In this document: piece by piece, positions 59,720-64,000 of the stretch
Position numbering within the stretch: the first letter of the stretch is position 1
Layout: every line of letters starts with the position of its first letter
From: Callorhinus ursinus
Taxonomy: Eukaryota > Chordata > Mammalia > Carnivora > Otariidae
DNA length: 64,000 nt
NCBI RefSeq assembly: GCF_003265705.1
Contig: NW_020312817.1
Coordinates: 26,741,861 to 26,805,860 of the forward strand
Direction of reading: 5' to 3'
The notes under the pieces: generated by a model
Told to the model about the DNA's origin: nothing
The model's database searches: none
What the model saw: the letters and a program-made list of their open reading frames with translations, nothing else
Position numbers and translations under genes: made by a program

Positions 59720-60204
59720 AGCACTTTTTTTTTTAAAGTTCAGATGTATGATTAGTTTAGTGCCTAGTAACCTATAACACAGAGTAGGTGTTTAATGAGA
59801 ACTGGGGCCTGTCCTTTTCTCGTGTATTTCTCATGTCTAGTATTAAGTGCTCAATAAATACTTTTTTTTTTTTAACATGTGTCAGGTCCTATGTTGTGCA
59901 TGAAAAGTGGGAGATGTTATGACAATTTAGTCTTGCATTTAATTTAGTCCTTCAGATGTTGATAGTTTTGTATCTCCCCATTCTTTCCATCTTTGGTTTT
60001 TGTTTAATTTTATCTATTAAAGAATTCTGTTTAAAGCATTGCTAATTCCAGAAAATTGGGACAGTACCGATAATAACCCCTTTCCCCCATACCACATAAC
60101 ACTTTTAATTCTTTTGTGTTCTTCTGTCTTGTCGTCTTGCTGTGGTTTTACAGTTCACATACTTGTGATCATGTGAATTATTTTAATTCTTTTCAACTAC
60201 ATAG

Positions 60205-60530
60205 GCTAACTTAAACTACATGGGTTTGAACTGTGCGGGTCCACTTATATGTGGAATTATTTTCGATAAATAGAGTACAGTACTTAAAAGTATTTTCACT
60301 TTATGATTTTCTTACTAACATTTTCTTTTCTCTAGCTTTATTGTAAGAATAAAGTGTATAATACATATAACATGAAAATTATATGCTAATCAACTGTTAT
60401 CTGTAAGGCTTCTGGTCAACAGTAGGATAGAAGTAGTTAAGTTTTGGGGGTGTCAAAAGTTATATGTGGATTTTTGCCTGTGAGCTTGGCTGGCACCCCA
60501 GCCTCAGCATTGTTCAAGGGTCAGATGTAT
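60205..60530 (+). mobile_element. Probable Tigger-like DNA transposon remnant
   Basis: 'gggtttgaactgtgcgggtc', 'ttattgtaagaataaag', 'ggcaccccagcctcagc' and the end 'ttgttcaagggtcag' recall a pogo/Tigger-class nonautonomous element. Family not certain. Confidence 0.5.
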
Positions 60531-60734
60531 TTTCATGATTATAATGTAGTAGGCCTCGTTCTAAAATTGATAATATATACAAAATACAAAGATGTATTTA
60601 TAGATAAATCTTGGTAATATTTTAGAATGTTTCTTCAGTTTTTACTTGGTGTCATATTTACACAGTTGATGTGAAATAATGTATTCTGATTTTATGCATT
60701 CTTAACAGATTGTGTAATAGCTAATATTAGCTGG

Positions 60735-60830
60735 TTCATTATTTTTTCCTCATTTAAAATCTAAATCACTTGTTACTGTTTCATATTAATGTGAATGGCC
60801 ACTGAGTTGCTTTTATGCAACTCTGCTTTT
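60735..60830 (+). repeat. Left copy of 96-bp direct repeat flanking L1
   Basis: It aligns without gaps to 61786-61881 with 7 mismatches in 96 by eye (about 93% identity). It ends at the L1 poly(A) edge; the partner starts at the L1 5' edge. It looks like an exceptionally long target-site duplication. Confidence 0.88.
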
Positions 60831-61785
60831 TTTTTAAATTTTATTATGTTATGTTAGTCACCATACAATACATCATTAGTTTTTGATGTGGTGACCCACG
60901 ATCCATTGTTTCCGTATAACACCCAGTGCTCCATGCAGTACGTGCCTCCTTAATACCCATCACCGGACTAACCCATCCCCCCTCCCCCCTCCCCTCTAGA
61001 ACCCTGTTTGTTTCTTAGAGTCCATAGTCTCTCATGGTTCCTCTCTCCCTCCGATTTCCCCCCCTTCATTTTTCCCTTCCTTCTCCTAATGTCCTCCATG
61101 ACATTCCTTATGTTCCATGAATAAGTGAAACCATATGATAATTGACTTTCTCTGCTGGACTTATTTCACTTAGCATAATCTCCTCCAGTTCCATCCATGT
61201 GGATGTAAAAGTTGGGTGTTCATCCTTTCTGATGGCTGAGTAATATTCCATTGTATATATGGACCCCATCTTCTTTATCCATTCGTCTGTTGAACAGCAT
61301 CTCAGCTCCTTCCACAGTTTGGCTATTGCGGACATTGCCGCTATGAACATTGGGGTGCATATGGCCCTTCTTTTCACTACATCTGTGTCTTTGGGGTAAA
61401 TACCCAGGAGTGCAATTGCTGAATCATAGGGTAGCTCTATTTTTAATTTTTTTGAGGCACCTCCACCCTGTTTTCCAAAGTGGCTGTACCAACTTGCATT
61501 CCCACCAACAGTGTGAGAGGGTTCCCCTTTCTCCACAACCTCTCCAACATTTGTTGTTTGTCACAAAATTGACAAAAATGTCAATTTTTGCCATTCTAAC
61601 TGGTGTAAGGTGGTATCTCAATGTGGTTTTGATTTGAATTTCCCTGATGGCTAATGATGATGAACATTTTTTCATGTATCTGTTAGCCATTTGTATGTCT
61701 TCTTCAGAGAAGTGTCTGTTCATGTCTTCTGCCCATTTTTTGATTTGACTTATTTGTTATTTATTTTCATTTTTTTTTACCTTAT
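60831..61785 (-). mobile_element. 5'-truncated antisense L1 with ORF2 C-terminus
   Basis: On the minus strand the element carries the C-terminal end of L1 ORF2 (segments reading [53 protein letters not shown] and WMELEEIMLSEIS), broken by a frameshift near 61430-61530. The 3' UTR and poly(A) follow ('tttttaaattttattatg' at the left edge). It is bounded by 96-bp direct repeats (60735-60830 and 61786-61881). About 25 bp between the last recognisable L1 base (about 61760) and the right repeat are unexplained. It is not autonomous. Confidence 0.9.
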
Positions 61786-61881
61786 TTCATTCTTTTTTCC
61801 TCATTTAAAATCCAGATCACTTGTTATTATTTCACATTAATGTGAATGGCCACTAAGTTGCTTTTATGCAACTCTGCTTTT
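61786..61881 (+). repeat. Right copy of 96-bp direct repeat flanking L1
   Basis: It begins ttcattcttttttcctcatt and ends ctttt. It is the partner of 60735-60830. Homology stops at both outer edges, so the repeats are not part of a larger visible duplication. Confidence 0.88.
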
Positions 61882-62070
61882 GCAGCTTGGAAACAAGTAT
61901 CTTCTGTTTGTTAGTTTTCTTTATCCCATGTCCTTTGTGGAAGCACTGTATAAGGGTTGTGTGTTTGTTTATCTTCTCTAATGGAAATTGAAGTAGCAGT
62001 TATGATTTTCCATATGACTATTGCCTTTTAAAAATTAATTTACATAGCATAAAACTTGTCTCTTTAACAG

Positions 62071-62205
62071 GAAATGGAAAGGTCAGTAGTTGCACAGCTG
62101 CCGAAGGTAGTTTCACATCTCTCACTGGACTTCTAGAAGTTGAACCCCTGCACTTTACTTGTGTGTCAACTAGTGATGGCACCAGAATAGAAAGGGATGA
62201 TGCAA
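62071..62205 (+). CDS. BIRC6: BIRC6 exon 23
   Basis: The exon is 135 nt, phase 1-1, acceptor 'gtctctttaacag', donor gtacgt. It encodes NGKVSSCTAAEGSFTSLTGL through TRIERDDA and ends with the first base of a Met codon completed in the next exon, which is beyond the window. No sequence coding for the expected continuation was seen up to 64000. Confidence 0.94.
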
Positions 62206-63052
62206 GTACGTTTACTGGTATATACCTTCTTTTATTATTCACTCTTTCTATCATACGTTTTATGCAGAAGTGAAATCAAAGTGATTTTAAGTACTTAAAT
62301 ATCAGTTTATATTATATGTAATTTCCTTTGGTGTTATGTTAAATAGAAGCTTATTAATACGGGGGAAAATCATAAGCAATTTATAGTTTTTTTCCTACCT
62401 TCTAAAACAGTCTTAAATCCATTTGTTTTTATGTGTGTACATTTTTTGAAGCCTTTTAATTTGGAAAATATCAAACATAACAAAAGTAAAGGGAAAAGTA
62501 TGATAGACTACATTTCCTTTACCTAGCCTCAACTCTCCTCAACTGTTGGCCAGCCTTATGTGTAGTTTTGGCATCATAATGTTATTTCTTACATTTAAAA
62601 CTAATGGAATATTTAAAGCTCACAGTATATAGTATCTTTGAGAAGGCTGAGAAGAGTGAAGAGGGAATATTATTTTTCTAGATATTTTAAAGCAACTTCA
62701 GATATATGAACCAATATTTGAAAGTGTTGAATATGTCATATTATTGGTGTTTTAAATGAATCAGTGGGAACTTTGTTTTTTTATATACCTTCTTTTCTGT
62801 GATTTTTTTCCCTTTACATCATAGGATCAATATTTATACTTCTGTCCTGGTGCAAATAATTGAAATTTTTATAATTAAAAACATTGGATATGGTTTTATC
62901 TTTATCTTACAGTCACAGAAGAGTGTGAATATTGCCTTGAGTGAATTCAGCTCTTGGTGGTTTTGTGCTTTGTGGATTTCTTTTTGTTTTCATCAGCAGT
63001 GTAACAGAAAGTAAAAACAGTTTGAGAAGCTACAAAAAATTTAATCTTAAGG

Positions 63053-63238
63053 ATTTTTTTTTTAAGATATTATTTATTTGACAGAGAGCACAAGCAGGGG
63101 GAGCCTCAGGCAGAGGGAGAGAGAGAAGCAGGCTCCCTGCTTAGCAGGGAGCCCGATGTGGGGCTCGATCCCAGGACACTGGGATCATGATCTGAGCCGA
63201 AGGCAGACGCTTAACCATCTGAGCCATCCAGGTGCCCC
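63053..63238 (-). mobile_element. CanSINE, minus
   Basis: T-run, (GA)n, head 'gagccatccaggtgcccc'. Flanks 'cttaaggatttt' and 'cttaagaagggtttt' are weakly matched. Confidence 0.92.
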
Positions 63239-63710
63239 TTAAGAAGGGTTTTAAAAGGAAATTACCAGTTCTTCAAGTGCCTTTTTAAATTCAGAATCAT
63301 CTTATGTCTTCTGATCGTGGAAGTAACCACTAAGTGAAATCTTTGGCTTATGTAATTTACATGAAGTTTTCAATTAAAATCTAATCTTTCTCTTATATAG
63401 GGATGCCAAAAGGATGAAGTTTTGTGTTTGTTTTCTTGGATTGTTATAGTCATTTTGTAGAGACATACATGTACACTGGAATAGAAAAATACGTGATAAG
63501 AAATTGAATTTTCAGAGAACTCTTTTGTTACAAATCACACTCTTTCTTGGAACTGTTTTGAAATTAAGGGTCTAAAATTAATGTGTTTGAGTAAGTAATG
63601 CTTTTAGAAGGTATGAGATTTTATAACAGATGTAAGAGTAGGTTCGAAAAAGAGAAGTATTCTTCACACTCCCTTTCCTCTCCTATAAAGCAAGCAATGG
63701 AACCAGTATC

Positions 63711-63917
63711 ATTTTTTTAAAAGATGTTATTTATTTATTTATTTGAGAGAGAGAGAATGAGAGAGAGAGAGCGCACATGAGGGGGGGAAGGGTCAGAGGG
63801 AGAAGCAGACTCTGCTGAGCAGGGAGCCCGATGCCGGACTTGATCCCGGGACTCCAGGATCATGACCTGAGCCGAAGGCAGTCGCTTAACCAACTGAGCC
63901 ACCCAGGCAGGCGTCCC
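63711..63917 (-). mobile_element. CanSINE, minus, young
   Basis: Duplication 'tggaaccagt' on both sides (63698 and 63918). The head carries a 4-bp duplication 'aggcaggcgtccc'. Confidence 0.94.
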
Positions 63918-64000
63918 TGGAACCAGTTTCTTTAATTTCCAAAGATAGTGTGCCTATACAAGTAATCATTATCTGTATTTTGCCCATAAATGAAACCACC

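Larger units (their letters stand above)
54801..62070 (+). other. BIRC6 intron 22
   Basis: 54801-56090 is featureless. The rest is layered repeats: L2, hAT, SINEs, SUB1 retrocopy, two antisense L1s and a DNA-transposon remnant. 59740-60200 holds only an old repeat-like scrap. Confidence 0.9.
1..64000 (+). other. BIRC6: BIRC6 gene, internal segment (intron 1 to intron 23)
   Basis: BIRC6 (Apollon/BRUCE) is a roughly 4850-residue cytosolic and membrane-associated inhibitor of apoptosis that carries a BIR domain near its N-terminus and a UBC domain at its C-terminus. It acts as a combined E2/E3 ubiquitin ligase, works with the E1 UBA6, and targets caspases, HtrA2, SMAC and LC3. I recognise the protein from memory of the human sequence: 22 exons here translate to near-identical sequence from about residue 109 to 1583. 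The numbering is supported because the four zinc ligands fall at C328, C331, H348 and C355, as in human. All junctions are GT-AG and phase-compatible. Both gene ends lie outside the window, so no start, promoter or stop is assigned. Exon numbers assume that one upstream exon encodes residues 1-109. Confidence 0.97.
62206..64000 (+). other. BIRC6 intron 23 (5' part)
   Basis: Contains two antisense SINEs. 62210-63050 and 63240-63700 show no gene or recognised repeat. The next exon was not found. Confidence 0.85.

Noticed and set aside
61350..61637. 95-codon + ORF
   Set aside because: Antisense shadow of L1 ORF2.
1..64000. CRISPR arrays, operons, ribosome-binding sites
   Set aside because: Mammalian intronic DNA; no regularly spaced repeats or prokaryotic gene organisation.

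Overview
The window is vertebrate, mammalian, nuclear DNA: long AT-rich introns, GT-AG splice sites and about 35 carnivore tRNA-Lys-derived SINEs (CanSINE/SINEC). The SINE heads ('gcgcctgggtggctcag') and bodies ('gtctgccttcggctcagg') are the type I associate with arctoid caniforms (bears, mustelids, pinnipeds). The dog-type SINEC_Cf and felid-type consensus are not seen. The organism is therefore probably an arctoid carnivore; the species cannot be fixed from this window.

One protein-coding gene crosses the whole window on the + strand: BIRC6 (Apollon/BRUCE), the giant inhibitor-of-apoptosis protein and E2/E3 ubiquitin ligase. The window starts inside what I take to be intron 1, carries 22 internal exons (numbered 2-23 here) and ends in intron 23. 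The exons join into one continuous frame of 4467 nt, about 1488 codons, with matching phases at every junction. They encode the N-terminal propeller-like region, the complete BIR zinc-binding domain (exons 4-7, ligands C-x2-C in exon 6 and H-x6-C in exon 7), an acidic Ser/Asp/Glu linker (exon 9), a 1392-nt giant exon (exon 10), and the following helical/beta scaffold. The start codon, promoter and C-terminal UBC domain lie outside.

The rest is intron filled by retroelements. Intron 3 holds an antisense, decayed ERV-L gag-pol remnant (about 8.4-12.8 kb). Intron 10 holds an old L1-like block. Intron 12 holds a SINE-L1 compound inside a single 14-bp target-site duplication. Intron 22 (7.3 kb) is the most layered: an L2 split by a hAT/Charlie-type DNA transposon with transposase remnants, itself interrupted by two SINEs and by an antisense SUB1 (PC4) processed pseudogene with an 18-bp target-site duplication. 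It is followed by two 5'-truncated antisense L1s; the second is bounded by unusually long 96-bp direct repeats.

No RNA gene, CRISPR array, CpG-island promoter or second active gene was found. The most useful leads are a pair of in-frame tandem acceptors at exon 14 (14-residue optional segment), the long-TSD L1, the SINE-L1 compound, a SINE lying 60 bp from the exon 10 acceptor, and weak splice donors on two consecutive frame-neutral exons (18 and 19). I did not see evidence of a new biological system.
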